Source: Paenibacillus sp. BIHB 4019 (GTDB taxonomy: Bacteria; Bacillota; Bacilli; Paenibacillales; Paenibacillaceae). Taken from it: a stretch of 64,000 bases of DNA. A program made the position numbers and the translations under genes. The stretch is taken from NCBI RefSeq assembly GCF_002741035.1, contig NZ_CP016808.1, positions 6,868,501-6,932,500 on the forward strand, written 5' to 3'. Numbering within the stretch: position 1 is the first letter of the stretch; every line of letters starts with the position of its first letter. Positions 47,326 through 56,776 of the stretch are shown here, in pieces. A model generated the notes under the pieces. That model had not been told where the DNA came from and made no database searches. It saw only the letters and a list, made by a program, of their open reading frames with translations.

Positions 47326-48258
47326 TTAAAATAATGCTTGCTCGCGATTTTTTCGACGCACAATAAAGTTAGAGACGAGTACCAGCACGAATCCGACCAA
47401 AGCTTGATACAAGCCGGCAGCCGAAGACATTCCAATATCTCCCAGCGTCATTAATCCGCGATAAACATACGTATCAATAACATCCGTCGTCGGCTGCAAC
47501 GGTCCTGAGTTCAACGGAACCTGATAGAACAAGCCGAAATCCGAGTAAAAAATGCGGCCGATCGACAACAACGTCATAATAATAATCGTTGGCATCAAGA
47601 GCGGCATCGTAATCGCTCGAATTTGCATCCATTTGTTCGCCCCGTCTATCGTTGCCGCTTCATAATATTCCGGGTCGATTCCAACGATAGCCGCCAAATA
47701 AATAATACAGAAGTAACCTATATTTTTCCAAATGTTCACAAACGATAAAATGAACGGCCAGTACTTCGATTCTGTATACCAGGATATCGGATCCATTCCC
47801 AATAGCGGCAAAATTTCTTTATTAATAAAGCCGCTCTCAACGTTTAAAAATGCAAGCACCAAATATCCTACGATTACCATCGAAATGAGATAAGGAAGCA
47901 AAATAACGCTCTGATAAAATCGGGATGCGAATTTATTTTTCACTTCATTTAACAGGATGGCCACCGCAATTGCCAAAGCGGTGTTGATGATGATAAAAGA
48001 ACCGTTATACAGCAGCGTATTTCGAGTAATGCGCCAAGCATCGTCCGTCATAAATAAATACTTGAAGTTTTCAATCCCGATCCAATCGCTTCCAAAAATA
48101 CCTTTCTCATAATTGACCTCTTTGAATGCAATGACTGCACCGAACATCGGCAAATAATTGTTAATGACCAAATATGCGAGTCCCGGTACCATCATCAGAA
48201 ACAAAGCACGGTAGCGCCTCAATTTCTTCCACATGCCGCCCCAGCTTTGCTGCTCCAT
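47326..48258 (-). CDS. ABC sugar transporter permease, LplB/YteP type
   Basis: A 310-residue membrane protein with six helices, the N-terminal RYRALFLMMVPGLAYLVINN segment and the EAA loop EAATIDGANKWMQIRAITMP. First gene of the transporter operon. Its upstream region carries two CGACT direct repeats 22 bp apart (48346-48373), matched upstream of the GH51 gene. Confidence 0.92.
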   Translation of the reverse strand: MEQQSWGGMWKKLRRYRALFLMMVPGLAYLVINNYLPMFGAVIAFKEVNYEKGIFGSDWIGIENFKYLFMTDDAWRITRNTLLYNGSFIIINTALAIAVAILLNEVKNKFASRFYQSVILLPYLISMVIVGYLVLAFLNVESGFINKEILPLLGMDPISWYTESKYWPFILSFVNIWKNIGYFCIIYLAAIVGIDPEYYEAATIDGANKWMQIRAITMPLLMPTIIIMTLLSIGRIFYSDFGLFYQVPLNSGPLQPTTDVIDTYVYRGLMTLGDIGMSSAAGLYQALVGFVLVLVSNFIVRRKNREQALF

Positions 48259-48340
48259 AACAATCTCCTCTTCCCTTTTCGTTTTTTTCTAAACTGGATG
48301 TATATTTATCTTAACGGTTTCTGTCCAGCAGCACTTACCA

Positions 48341-48379
48341 ACGAGCCGACTTCCCAGTTTAGATATTCCGACTAATTGT
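48341..48379. promoter_or_regulatory. Direct-repeat motif upstream of the ABC operon
   Basis: CCGACT at 48346-48351 and CCGACT at 48368-48373, exactly 22 bp apart. The downstream copy lies in ATATTCCGACTAATTGT. The same arrangement occurs at 54416-54454. A likely site for the AraC-type response regulator encoded at 48464-50065. Confidence 0.6.
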
Positions 48380-48391
48380 ACGGAGCGGCGC

Positions 48392-48442
48392 AAAAAAAAC
48401 TGCTCCCTGCAGTCATGGTTTATGACTGTCAAGGAACAGCAG
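48392..48442 (-). terminator. Terminator after the second YesN-type gene
   Basis: On the minus strand CTGCTGTTCCTTGACAGTCAT pairs with ATGACTGCAGGGAGCAG and is followed by eight T. Confidence 0.8.
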
Positions 48443-48463
48443 CTTTTCTAAGTCATTTAGTGC

Positions 48464-50065
48464 TTACGTTTGTTTTCGAAATTCCACTGGATTGACACCA
48501 ACTGCTTTCTTGAATGTCGTGGAGAAATAGGACAAGTTGGAATAGCCGGAGGCCAGCGCGATGTCGCTTACCGACTGACCTGTCGTGCGCAAAAGTTTTT
48601 TGGCGTATTCTAACCGTTGGTGCATTAAATAATCGGAAATCGACAAGCCCGTCTCTTTCTTGAATATTCGTGTCAAATAGTCAGGATTCAAATAGACCTG
48701 ATTGGCGATATCCTCCCTGGTCAGATGATGCTCGCCAAACGATAGGTTAATAAATCTCCGCACTTTTTCCACGACGGAAAGATTTTTATCGGCCGCATGA
48801 ATACTGCTATGGGTAATCTCGATCATATCGTAAATTCGCTCCTCAAGCTCAGCCAAGGAACGAAGGGAGTTGACCGATTTGGTCGCAAGCAATTGATCTG
48901 CAAACACCTGATTTGCTTGAATTCCTTTTGCTTGGAGGACTGAAAAAATCATTTGCAAAAAATCTTGATAGAACAAATGCAGCGCTTTGGCATTTAATCG
49001 TGACGGTTTTTGCCTCCACTCCTCCAAATAAATACCTATCTTCTCCATCAAACGTTCCTTTGAGCCCTGTTTCAGCAGCTCTCCCCATTCATTCGATAAT
49101 GCAAATTCGATTGGTTCAGAACTTTGAGGTCTCGCTTCCAACAAGAACGTCATATTTTTTAACGCAATATTATTGTCGTCCATGTCCTTCAACAGCCCAA
49201 CGTTTTCCGCCAAGCTTCCGAACCCGGAAGGTTTGCCAATATAGCAACAGATGTCGCAATAGAAATATTGATGGCAGTTGGCAATATAAAGATCGCACCA
49301 GCCTTTTACTTCTGAAAAACGCAAGTTATCTCTCACAGGCAAGATCAAAAGCAAAGAATGTTCATAAAGAGAGACAATAGCTGCTTGGGCGTCGTTTCGG
49401 GCAATCTGTTCCTCGGCTGCATTACGCAGAGCATATTCCATTATGCGCTCGTCCCGCTGAGACAGCGGCTGGTGCCAGCGCTGGACTGCTATATAAACCG
49501 GAAGAAACCGCATCCCGGCATGATAGGGCAGGCCTAGCATTTGAATATGCGCTAGCAACCGATCCTGCGAGGAAGGGATAGCTTTGCGGAAGAGATCTTG
49601 CCAAAACTTTTCCGCAACCAGCGGCTGATTAGATTCCCATAACCGCTGTGCCTTTTTATAAGCCTCTTCATAAGCATGCAGCTCATTTTCTTTGGTTACC
49701 TTATCCAATCCTTTTTGGATAACCGATTCCAGCTCCTCATAATCGACAGGCTTCAATAAATATTCGAAGCTGTGCAACCTTACTGCTTCCCGAGCGTAAT
49801 CAAAATCCGAATGACAGGTCAGAAATATCGTCACCACCCGGGGGAAGGCCTGCCTGACCCATTGCAGCAGCTCCAAGCCTGATCCTTGAGGCATCTCGAT
49901 ATCGCACACCATAATATCCACTCGATGTTCGCGAAATATTTCCTGAGCTTGCTTCAAGCTATTTGCGGTAAAAACTTGCGTGATGTGCAGTTGCGCCCAT
50001 TGGACGCCGGCCTGCAGCCCCCGTATGGAATGGATTTCATCATCCACTAGCAGTATATGATGCAT
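48464..50065 (-). CDS. YesN-type response regulator with AraC DNA-binding domain
   Basis: A 533-residue protein starting at ATG 50065, 7 nt after AAGGAGAGG; the frame runs further upstream without signal. The receiver has D8/D9, phospho-acceptor D55 (IMVCDIEMPQGS) and Lys in YLLKPVDYEE. The long helical middle leads to an AraC HTH with LNPDYLTRIFKKETGLSISD and GYSNLSYFSTTFKKAVGVNP. It begins 17 bp after the sensor kinase gene. It probably activates the ABC operon and the GH51 gene through the shared CGACT repeats. Confidence 0.92.
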   Translation of the reverse strand: MHHILLVDDEIHSIRGLQAGVQWAQLHITQVFTANSLKQAQEIFREHRVDIMVCDIEMPQGSGLELLQWVRQAFPRVVTIFLTCHSDFDYAREAVRLHSFEYLLKPVDYEELESVIQKGLDKVTKENELHAYEEAYKKAQRLWESNQPLVAEKFWQDLFRKAIPSSQDRLLAHIQMLGLPYHAGMRFLPVYIAVQRWHQPLSQRDERIMEYALRNAAEEQIARNDAQAAIVSLYEHSLLLILPVRDNLRFSEVKGWCDLYIANCHQYFYCDICCYIGKPSGFGSLAENVGLLKDMDDNNIALKNMTFLLEARPQSSEPIEFALSNEWGELLKQGSKERLMEKIGIYLEEWRQKPSRLNAKALHLFYQDFLQMIFSVLQAKGIQANQVFADQLLATKSVNSLRSLAELEERIYDMIEITHSSIHAADKNLSVVEKVRRFINLSFGEHHLTREDIANQVYLNPDYLTRIFKKETGLSISDYLMHQRLEYAKKLLRTTGQSVSDIALASGYSNLSYFSTTFKKAVGVNPVEFRKQT

Positions 50066-50082
50066 CTGGGAACCTCTCCTTA

Positions 50083-51813
50083 TCAAGCTGCACGTTTGGG
50101 AAGCCATAGTTCTACAACCGCTCCGCCATCGGGATGATTAAACAATCGCAGGCAAGCCTCCTCTTGATACAACAAGCGCAGTCTTCGCTGTACATTCCAA
50201 ATACCGAGCTGTTCACTTTCTCCGCTTGACCAGGCCTCGCGTTTCAACAGCTCCAGCATGTCTTCTGGAAATCCCGGGCCAGAATCCTGAATCGTGAGCA
50301 CGAGATATTTCCGGCCTTTTTCGTCGCATTCTTTCAGTTTCACTTGAATGTTTATCGACTTATCCATATCCACCGCATGCTTGATCGTATTTTCCACCAT
50401 CGTCTGCACGATTAGCGGAGGAATTTCAATGCTTCGCAACGCATCAGGGACTTCTTGAACCTGATAGGACAAACTATTAGGAAAGCGCATTTGTTGAATC
50501 CGCAAATAATTCGCTGTATGGTCAAATTCATCCTTCAGGCTGACATAATAGGAATTGCTGCGAAACATATAACGGAAATAGATGACCAGACATTTTGCCA
50601 TTTCTTGAATCAATAAATAATCCTTAACGGTTGCAAGATTATAAATGATATTTAACGAATTCAAGAAAAAATGCGGGTTGATCTGCAATTGCAAATGCTT
50701 GAGCTCCGCTTTCTGATGATTGAGCTTCTCTTCATAAACATCGATTTTCAGGCTGTGGATTTCTTTAATCATCCGGGCAAACGTTTGATTCAACATTTCA
50801 AACTCTGTGGAAGTTGGCTTCTGATCTAATTGAACGTTCCAATTCCCGTCCTTCAGCTTGCGCATGGCTACGATTATCTTTTTGAAAGGCTCCAAAAAAA
50901 TCCGCCTCATCAACAGAAAAAACAGCAGCAGGAACAATCCGGCGACAATGGAAACGACGTTTGATATTCGCTGTAGAAACGGCAGATGCTCCAGGATCGA
51001 GCGCTCCGGAATGACCGTGACAAGATTGAAGTTGCCTTGATTCGAAGGCTCGCCCATTACGAGAAAATGAGAATCATGGCCTGTTTTCGAATACGACTGT
51101 GTAGGAAATTGAAGGTTAATCGCATTCTCTTGAATAAAAGCTGCATTACTAAGCGGCTTATTCTGGGTTGTTGTGAATAGAGATATGCCCGCTTCCCCCA
51201 TTTGCATTAACTTTAGCGGCACCATCAGCTTGTTGCTGTTAATCCATGCACCCACATAAACCTCTCCGGTTTTGATGATATGGAAAAGATAATTCCCATC
51301 CTCCCCTTGCCACACATGCCATTTGGAATAGTCAAGCGTTCCGGCTTGCTTAAGGATCATTGTTAACAATTCATGACGGACTTTTTCCCGCTCCTCGGTA
51401 CTGTTGCCAAAATCCTGCGTCATGATAAGTTCCTCATTCGGCTCGGAATATGCGAAAAACAAATCGGCGGAGGGATAATAGGTCTTCTCTCCGATCAATG
51501 TCTGGAACAGCCCAAGCTTGGCCAGCAAATAAGCGTCTTCGTCCCGCATTCGCGGATACGTGAGGGTAAGCACATCCCCATCCGTTTCGGAAAGATTAAA
51601 CAAAAACTTGTCAATCTCCTCCAAATTCCGGTCGATTTGCCCCATATAAAGGCCCAGCATGTTTTTGTTTGACTGGGTAACCTGATTGCGAACGACGCGC
51701 ATGGAATAGTAACTATTCAAGATGAGAATGGTGATTAGAGGGATAATAATCAGCAATATGGTTGCGAACAACTTGAAGCGCAAAGAGTTTAATAACAGCT
51801 TGGTCGTTCGCAT
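50083..51813 (-). CDS. YesM-type sensor histidine kinase
   Basis: A 576-residue membrane kinase: first helix about 10-32, an extracellular sensor of about 240 residues, second helix about 278-300, HAMP-like linker, the His box QINPHFFLNSLNIIYNLA and an ATPase domain with QTMVENTIKHAV, DSGPGFPEDM and GIWNVQRRL. It senses an extracellular oligosaccharide and signals to the regulator encoded immediately downstream. Confidence 0.92.
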   Translation of the reverse strand: MRTTKLLLNSLRFKLFATILLIIIPLITILILNSYYSMRVVRNQVTQSNKNMLGLYMGQIDRNLEEIDKFLFNLSETDGDVLTLTYPRMRDEDAYLLAKLGLFQTLIGEKTYYPSADLFFAYSEPNEELIMTQDFGNSTEEREKVRHELLTMILKQAGTLDYSKWHVWQGEDGNYLFHIIKTGEVYVGAWINSNKLMVPLKLMQMGEAGISLFTTTQNKPLSNAAFIQENAINLQFPTQSYSKTGHDSHFLVMGEPSNQGNFNLVTVIPERSILEHLPFLQRISNVVSIVAGLFLLLFFLLMRRIFLEPFKKIIVAMRKLKDGNWNVQLDQKPTSTEFEMLNQTFARMIKEIHSLKIDVYEEKLNHQKAELKHLQLQINPHFFLNSLNIIYNLATVKDYLLIQEMAKCLVIYFRYMFRSNSYYVSLKDEFDHTANYLRIQQMRFPNSLSYQVQEVPDALRSIEIPPLIVQTMVENTIKHAVDMDKSINIQVKLKECDEKGRKYLVLTIQDSGPGFPEDMLELLKREAWSSGESEQLGIWNVQRRLRLLYQEEACLRLFNHPDGGAVVELWLPKRAA

Positions 51814-51917
51814 GGGTGAGATTCGTTCCTTTCATTTCATGAATTAGCTTCATTCTAATGATATTCACCATTTAGAGCAACCCACACAGGTAAGCGCATT
51901 CTTGGCAAGCCAGGCCA

Positions 51918-54299
51918 TTATAGTTTTATCTTCAAAATCACGACGGCGTACGCCGGTACAGTGTACAAGCTTCCATCATCCAGCAGCAACGGAGAGGACG
52001 CAGGCGACACTAGAACAGGCTGATCCATTGAATTAAACGCCTCCGGTTGTCCGGTCAAGACCAACTGCTCCCCTACTATTTTCACCATTTGGGAACCCTG
52101 TATATTCAGCTTGGTCTGAATGATTTCCGGCGACGGGTTAACCAGCTTCACAACCAGCTCGCGGCTGGCTTCGTCAATCGTCGCAACGGATGTCAAATAC
52201 GGGATAGCTCCGAATTCATGTTCATGCACCAACTGTCCGTCCACAAAACAACGAACCCCGTCGCGTTCGACGACGATACGCAATTGCCTTTCCTCAGCTT
52301 CCTGTGCTATATCGACTTTTGCGTCCGCAGCCAGCTTGACCCGAGACCACCCTACAATACGCACGAGTCGGCTTTCTCCATCGGCATCCATTTCCCACAG
52401 GAAGTAATTTTGATCGTTCCATTTCTGATGGCGGTCAAGAAACCGAAGCTTCAGTCCCTGCTCATCCATCTTCACATTCATCGTTACCTCGTATTCCTGC
52501 CAGGAACTATCGCCAATCCACAACACGTCATGGAAAACATTACAGGCAGGCGACTCCGTCCCGACCTCGTCTAAATGCAAGAGCGTAACGCCTTTGGCCG
52601 ATATAGAAATATCCTTTACTTGTCCGAGCTGATTCAGGCTTAATCCGAGCCCCCCGTAAATCGACGGCTTTTGAGACTCTGTTTCCACATCACTTTCGAC
52701 CACCGCATCGCCCCTATTTTCCCCAAACATTTTTTGCACATAATACGAAGGCGTACCGTACGTGCGCGTACCGTCGAAATAAATGAGATTTGGCTCCCAA
52801 ACCATGTGATGGATGTTGGACAGGAGAGGCGCATACGAAGACATGACTACAATATCCTGGTTTCGCTCCATCCCAATCATAAAAGCCGCTTCGCTTAATG
52901 CGCCCTGCAGCGTACCGTTTTTGTTATCGATGATCATCGCATATTCGCCAACATAAACCTTTGGTCCTTGGCGGTCGTAATGATCGTACATATCGTGATA
53001 CAACTGGTAAAATTCATTGTCAGCATAAAAGTGCTCATCCACGATTTCAACCGGCAAGCCCTTCGTTTCCGTCCCTACCTCCCAATGGGTGTTCCATATG
53101 GTAAGCATTTCCGGATATGCCGCTTTGACCGCGTCATAAAATACCTTGTATCGCATGTTATATTCATGGCCGAAATTTTCGTTGCCGATCTCAATGTACT
53201 TCAGTCCGAAGGGCTCGGGATGACCGTTCTGCGCTCGCTTCTCCCCCCATCTGCTTGTGGCAGGCCCGTTGGCGTATTCAATGGCATCAAGCATGTCTTG
53301 AACCCATTCATCCAGCTGATCCATTGGAATAAGTTCGCCGGGTCTTCCTTGACATGTCAAACCGCAATTGACGACAAACATCATTTCGAGTCCCATATCC
53401 TCCGCCATTTGAAGATACTCATGATAACCAAGTCCATTCGTCGTCCGATAATTCCAAAGCGTCCAATGTGAGTCGCGTTCCGCCAGAGGGCCAATCGTCT
53501 TTTTCCACCTGTATGCGGTCTCCACCGAGAACCCTTCCACGAAACAGCCTCCCGGGAACCGCAGGAAGGTTGGCGCCAATTTTTGCAGCATGCTTGAGAG
53601 ATCTGGCCGAAGACCGTTTTTCCGTCCATTAAACGTATCGCTCGGGAACAAAGAAACAAATTCAATCCAGAAAGTCCCTGCGCTCTTCGCAGAGATTACA
53701 AATCTAGCGTCCCGGTTCGTATCTTCGCTAACCAATGTCAGCTCAATCTTCTGCCATTCCGAAGAGTCAATATGAACGGTTTGGGCGGCGTGTATCATCG
53801 TATGGGAAGCATCGGTCAACGCAATCTCCAATAAACCGTCAAATGCAGAATCCTTTCTCGCATAAAAAGAGCATTCGTATTGAGCTCCTGCTTGTACGGG
53901 AATCCCCCAGAACCCGCAGTTCATAATTGCTGCGCCCCCACCTGCTGTACTCTCTATATCTACCCGCAGCGACAACGGATTGGCGGCATTGAGCGGCATT
54001 GACGAATCTAGTTCCATATGGGCTCGCGAGCCTGCTGGAAAATCCAATGTCCAGCCCGGAATCGGGTCCGAATTATCGAAAGGAGCCGACCATCCTGCAG
54101 GTGTATGCATGGTGCAATTATCAACATGACAGCGTTCGGGAATAATCGTATCCTCAAACGACCGGTTGCGAATTAACTCCGCATATAAGCCTCCGTCGCC
54201 AGCGCGGTTAATTTCCTCGAAAAACAGGCCGTACAGCGTCCTGCTGACCGGAAACCGTTTGCGGTCAGCATGAATCGTCACCTTTGCAGATATACTCAT
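51918..54299 (-). CDS. GH51 alpha-L-arabinofuranosidase with inserted carbohydrate-binding modules
   Basis: A 793-residue cytoplasmic enzyme (no signal peptide). The GH51 start YGLFFEEINRAGDGGLYAEL is followed by a CBM4/9-like insert (about 85-220), then the barrel with acid/base E374 in IEIGNENFG and nucleophile E452 in VYVGEYAM. The C-terminal beta domain holds a further LamG-like insertion (about 545-690) and ends SLYTVPAYAVVILKIKL. It is much longer than the ~500-residue GH51 norm. It removes arabinofuranose from arabinan or arabinoxylan oligosaccharides. It is transcribed in the direction of the adjacent kinase/regulator pair and has a CGACT repeat site upstream. Confidence 0.92.
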   Translation of the reverse strand: MSISAKVTIHADRKRFPVSRTLYGLFFEEINRAGDGGLYAELIRNRSFEDTIIPERCHVDNCTMHTPAGWSAPFDNSDPIPGWTLDFPAGSRAHMELDSSMPLNAANPLSLRVDIESTAGGGAAIMNCGFWGIPVQAGAQYECSFYARKDSAFDGLLEIALTDASHTMIHAAQTVHIDSSEWQKIELTLVSEDTNRDARFVISAKSAGTFWIEFVSLFPSDTFNGRKNGLRPDLSSMLQKLAPTFLRFPGGCFVEGFSVETAYRWKKTIGPLAERDSHWTLWNYRTTNGLGYHEYLQMAEDMGLEMMFVVNCGLTCQGRPGELIPMDQLDEWVQDMLDAIEYANGPATSRWGEKRAQNGHPEPFGLKYIEIGNENFGHEYNMRYKVFYDAVKAAYPEMLTIWNTHWEVGTETKGLPVEIVDEHFYADNEFYQLYHDMYDHYDRQGPKVYVGEYAMIIDNKNGTLQGALSEAAFMIGMERNQDIVVMSSYAPLLSNIHHMVWEPNLIYFDGTRTYGTPSYYVQKMFGENRGDAVVESDVETESQKPSIYGGLGLSLNQLGQVKDISISAKGVTLLHLDEVGTESPACNVFHDVLWIGDSSWQEYEVTMNVKMDEQGLKLRFLDRHQKWNDQNYFLWEMDADGESRLVRIVGWSRVKLAADAKVDIAQEAEERQLRIVVERDGVRCFVDGQLVHEHEFGAIPYLTSVATIDEASRELVVKLVNPSPEIIQTKLNIQGSQMVKIVGEQLVLTGQPEAFNSMDQPVLVSPASSPLLLDDGSLYTVPAYAVVILKIKL

Positions 54300-54415
54300 T
54301 GTTCAACATCTCCTTATACAAAATAATGAGTGACAGCATAAAATTGCAGTCTGTCCCCCTGTCCACTTCCTATACTGCATACATATTACAGAATAAATCT
54401 TCTTCTTCGCTCTCA

Positions 54416-54454
54416 ATATTACGACTTTGTATTTTTCATATTTCGACTAATTTT
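54416..54454. promoter_or_regulatory. Direct-repeat motif upstream of the GH51 gene
   Basis: ATATTACGACTTTGT (ACGACT at 54421-54426) and ATATTTCGACTAATTTTGT (TCGACT at 54443-54448) are 22 bp apart. The downstream copy matches the ABC-operon site ATATTYCGACTAATTKT. It lies about 120-185 bp before the GH51 start. The rest of 54300-54489 shows no gene. Confidence 0.6.
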
Positions 54455-54489
54455 GTTATGGCGCCGTTAAGTGAAGAAGGCGGAGATTA

Positions 54490-54525
54490 AAACAAAAAAG
54501 CAGCCCCTCCAAGGAAGGGCTGCCT
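54490..54525 (-). terminator. Terminator of the ACP/BtrH-like biosynthetic operon
   Basis: On the minus strand GGCAGCCCTTCC pairs with GGAGGGGCTGC and is followed by TTTTTTGTTTT, 31 bp after the adenylation gene stop. Confidence 0.8.
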
Positions 54526-54556
54526 TATCCAAGCCTATTAGGCAATATCATTGCAC

Positions 54557-56572
54557 TTAGACGCACTCCTGCTTCGCAAGCAGTCGTTTTTTATCCACCT
54601 TCCCATTTGAATTAAGCGGGAATTCCTGGAGCTCGACAAAATGCTTAGGGATAATCGAGGGCGGCAGCCTCTGAAGCAGAAAAGCTCGCAGTTCGGTTGC
54701 CGAAACCTTTGCCGCACCCGGCTGCTCCAGGCGATAATAAACGATCAGCTTTCCTCCTTCATTATCTGGTGAAAAAAGGACAATGGCGGCTTGAATCGCC
54801 GGATGAGCTTCAGCCGCTTTACGAATTGTTTCAGGATGAACGAGTATGCCATTGATTTTCAGCTGATCGTCGACTCTGCCGGCATATTCCACTAGCCCTT
54901 CTGGAAGCCATTTTCCAAAGTCTCCGGTACGGTACAACCTAGCTCCTTGCTCGAAGGGGTTCGCAACAAATCTTTGCTTTGTCAGCTCCTCGCGCTGCAG
55001 GTATCCCTTAGCCAAGCCCTCTCCGGCGATGCAGATTTCCCCAATTACACCGATCGGACATAGCTGCATGTGTGAATTAACGATGTATATGCTTGTATTT
55101 CCAATCGGCTTGCCAATCGTTACAGGCAAGCCTTCCTTCAGCTCGGCGGTTACGGACACGACCGTCGCCTCAGTCGGGCCGTAGTGATTAAAAACCCGAT
55201 ATCCCTTGTGCAAAAGACGATCCTTCAGCCCCTGCTCAAGCGCTTCTCCTCCGGAAATGACAATTTGCACGCTAGCGAGCCGCTCTCCTTCCGACAGCAG
55301 CCGATTGAGCAGCGTAGGGACAAGATGAATAAGCTGTACCTGATGCTTGTCAATGAACTGCCGGAACGCGCGCTGATGCACCAACAGCTCGGTTTGAATC
55401 AAAACGACGCTGCCGCCCCCTAGCAGGGTGCAAAAGATCGACTCTACCGATGCATCAAACGTCAAGTTGGCGGCTAGAAGCACACGAAGCGGCCCCTCTG
55501 TACCATATTGGTCGTTAAACCAAGCTGCATAATTGACGACGTTCCGATGCGGGATCATCACCCCCTTAGAGGCTCCCGTCGTTCCCGATGTATAGATGAT
55601 ATACGCCAGAAGTTCTGAATCGGTCGACGTGTTAAAGCTCTTCTCAAAATCGGACTCGTCCGAGTAAGACGAAGCCTCATACGGATCGAGCATCTGAAGT
55701 CCCAGCAGCGGCGTGCGGGAGATCGCGATTTGGGCTCCACAGTCTTCCAAAATAATGCGGTTATGCGCCTCCGGTGCGCGGAGATCAATCGGCAAGTATG
55801 CGGCTCCCGCTTTCAATATCGCCAATAAACCGATTAGCATTTCCGGCGTGCGGTCGGCCGTAATAGCAACGATCTGTCCCTTGCCTGCTCCCCTCTTGTG
55901 CAGCGATGCAGCAAGTCTGCTGGATTCTCTCTCCAGCTCTCCGTAAGTCAAGCTGCCAGCATTTGAAACAACCGCTATGTGCTCCGAATGCAGCGCCGCG
56001 CGTTCCGAGAACAGTTCGTGTATCGTCCTCCCCCGTGGAAACGCAAGCGCAGTTTCGTTGAAGTCCCTTGTGAGCTGAATATATTCATCGGCTAGCAGCA
56101 TGGGCACATCCCTAAGCAGTTGATTGCGCTTTTGAAACAACGCCTCCTCTAAACTGGCCAAATGGGACTTGAAACGTTCCATCGAAATATTTTCGTGCAA
56201 ATGCCCATTCCATCTCGCATCGTCATACACGATTTGTTCTAGCTCATGCTGCCATTCCGAGGAACATCGCTGCGGAGAAGCTTCAATAACCTCGATTATT
56301 GAAGGAATGCCCAGCATGGCCTCCAGCCGCTGCAGCCATTTTTCAACCGTTTCGTCCACAGAGCAGTCCAGTTCCAAAAAAGTCCAATTGCCGGAGTCTG
56401 GTTCTTCTGGCGCTTTGCCAGTTCGCTTGCAGCTCCACACTGGCAGGCTCCCCTGCTCTTCCACGTACAGCTGAAGCTGTTCGGGCTCGTGGTATTTCAC
56501 CAGCACAAGCCCCCAAGCCAGCCGTAAACTCGTTAATTGTACACGATCATGCCTAGCCAGCGTCATCGACAT
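54557..56572 (-). CDS. Free-standing NRPS-type adenylation enzyme with vestigial condensation-domain N-terminus
   Basis: A 671-residue protein starting at ATG 56572 behind GGGAGGGG. Residues 1-165 look like the end of a condensation domain, without the HHxxxDG core. The adenylation domain (about 175-671) has A3 YTSGTTGASKG (327-337), A5 NHYGPTEA (462-469), A7 YRTGD (547-551), A8 VDDQLKINGILV and A10 NSNGKVDKKRL with catalytic Lys658. No carrier domain follows. It should activate an amino (or hydroxy) acid and load it on a separate ACP, probably one of the two in the operon. Read against GrsA by eye, the pocket residues are D-A-E-H-I-G-H-V-V-K, which I cannot assign. Last gene of the operon, 204 bp after the previous one. 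Confidence 0.88.
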   Translation of the reverse strand: MSMTLARHDRVQLTSLRLAWGLVLVKYHEPEQLQLYVEEQGSLPVWSCKRTGKAPEEPDSGNWTFLELDCSVDETVEKWLQRLEAMLGIPSIIEVIEASPQRCSSEWQHELEQIVYDDARWNGHLHENISMERFKSHLASLEEALFQKRNQLLRDVPMLLADEYIQLTRDFNETALAFPRGRTIHELFSERAALHSEHIAVVSNAGSLTYGELERESSRLAASLHKRGAGKGQIVAITADRTPEMLIGLLAILKAGAAYLPIDLRAPEAHNRIILEDCGAQIAISRTPLLGLQMLDPYEASSYSDESDFEKSFNTSTDSELLAYIIYTSGTTGASKGVMIPHRNVVNYAAWFNDQYGTEGPLRVLLAANLTFDASVESIFCTLLGGGSVVLIQTELLVHQRAFRQFIDKHQVQLIHLVPTLLNRLLSEGERLASVQIVISGGEALEQGLKDRLLHKGYRVFNHYGPTEATVVSVTAELKEGLPVTIGKPIGNTSIYIVNSHMQLCPIGVIGEICIAGEGLAKGYLQREELTKQRFVANPFEQGARLYRTGDFGKWLPEGLVEYAGRVDDQLKINGILVHPETIRKAAEAHPAIQAAIVLFSPDNEGGKLIVYYRLEQPGAAKVSATELRAFLLQRLPPSIIPKHFVELQEFPLNSNGKVDKKRLLAKQECV

Positions 56573-56624
56573 CTGCCCCTCCCTTGTAGAAGGTTTTTGT
56601 AGAATGTTTTTTTAGAAATATTTG

Positions 56625-56729
56625 TCAGCTTAATCTTCTTCGTTGCAAAGCTTCGAGCATGGAGGCAAGAACCTCCTTCACTAGCTTGCAAATCGTTTGC
56701 AGCCCATTTCCGAGTTCCCTTGAAATCAC
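56625..56729 (-). CDS. Possible 34-residue ORF in the only large gap of the operon
   Basis: From GTG 56729 the frame reads ISRELGNGLQTICKLVKEVL and then ASMLEALQRRRLS, with an amphipathic, protein-like composition. There is no good ribosome binding site. It may be a small protein or the remains of a deleted gene between the BtrH-like and adenylation genes. Confidence 0.3.
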   Translation of the reverse strand: MISRELGNGLQTICKLVKEVLASMLEALQRRRLS

Positions 56730-56776
56730 TGTCGGTCATAACGTGCCGTCACATCTATCGTCGCCATGCACGCCAG

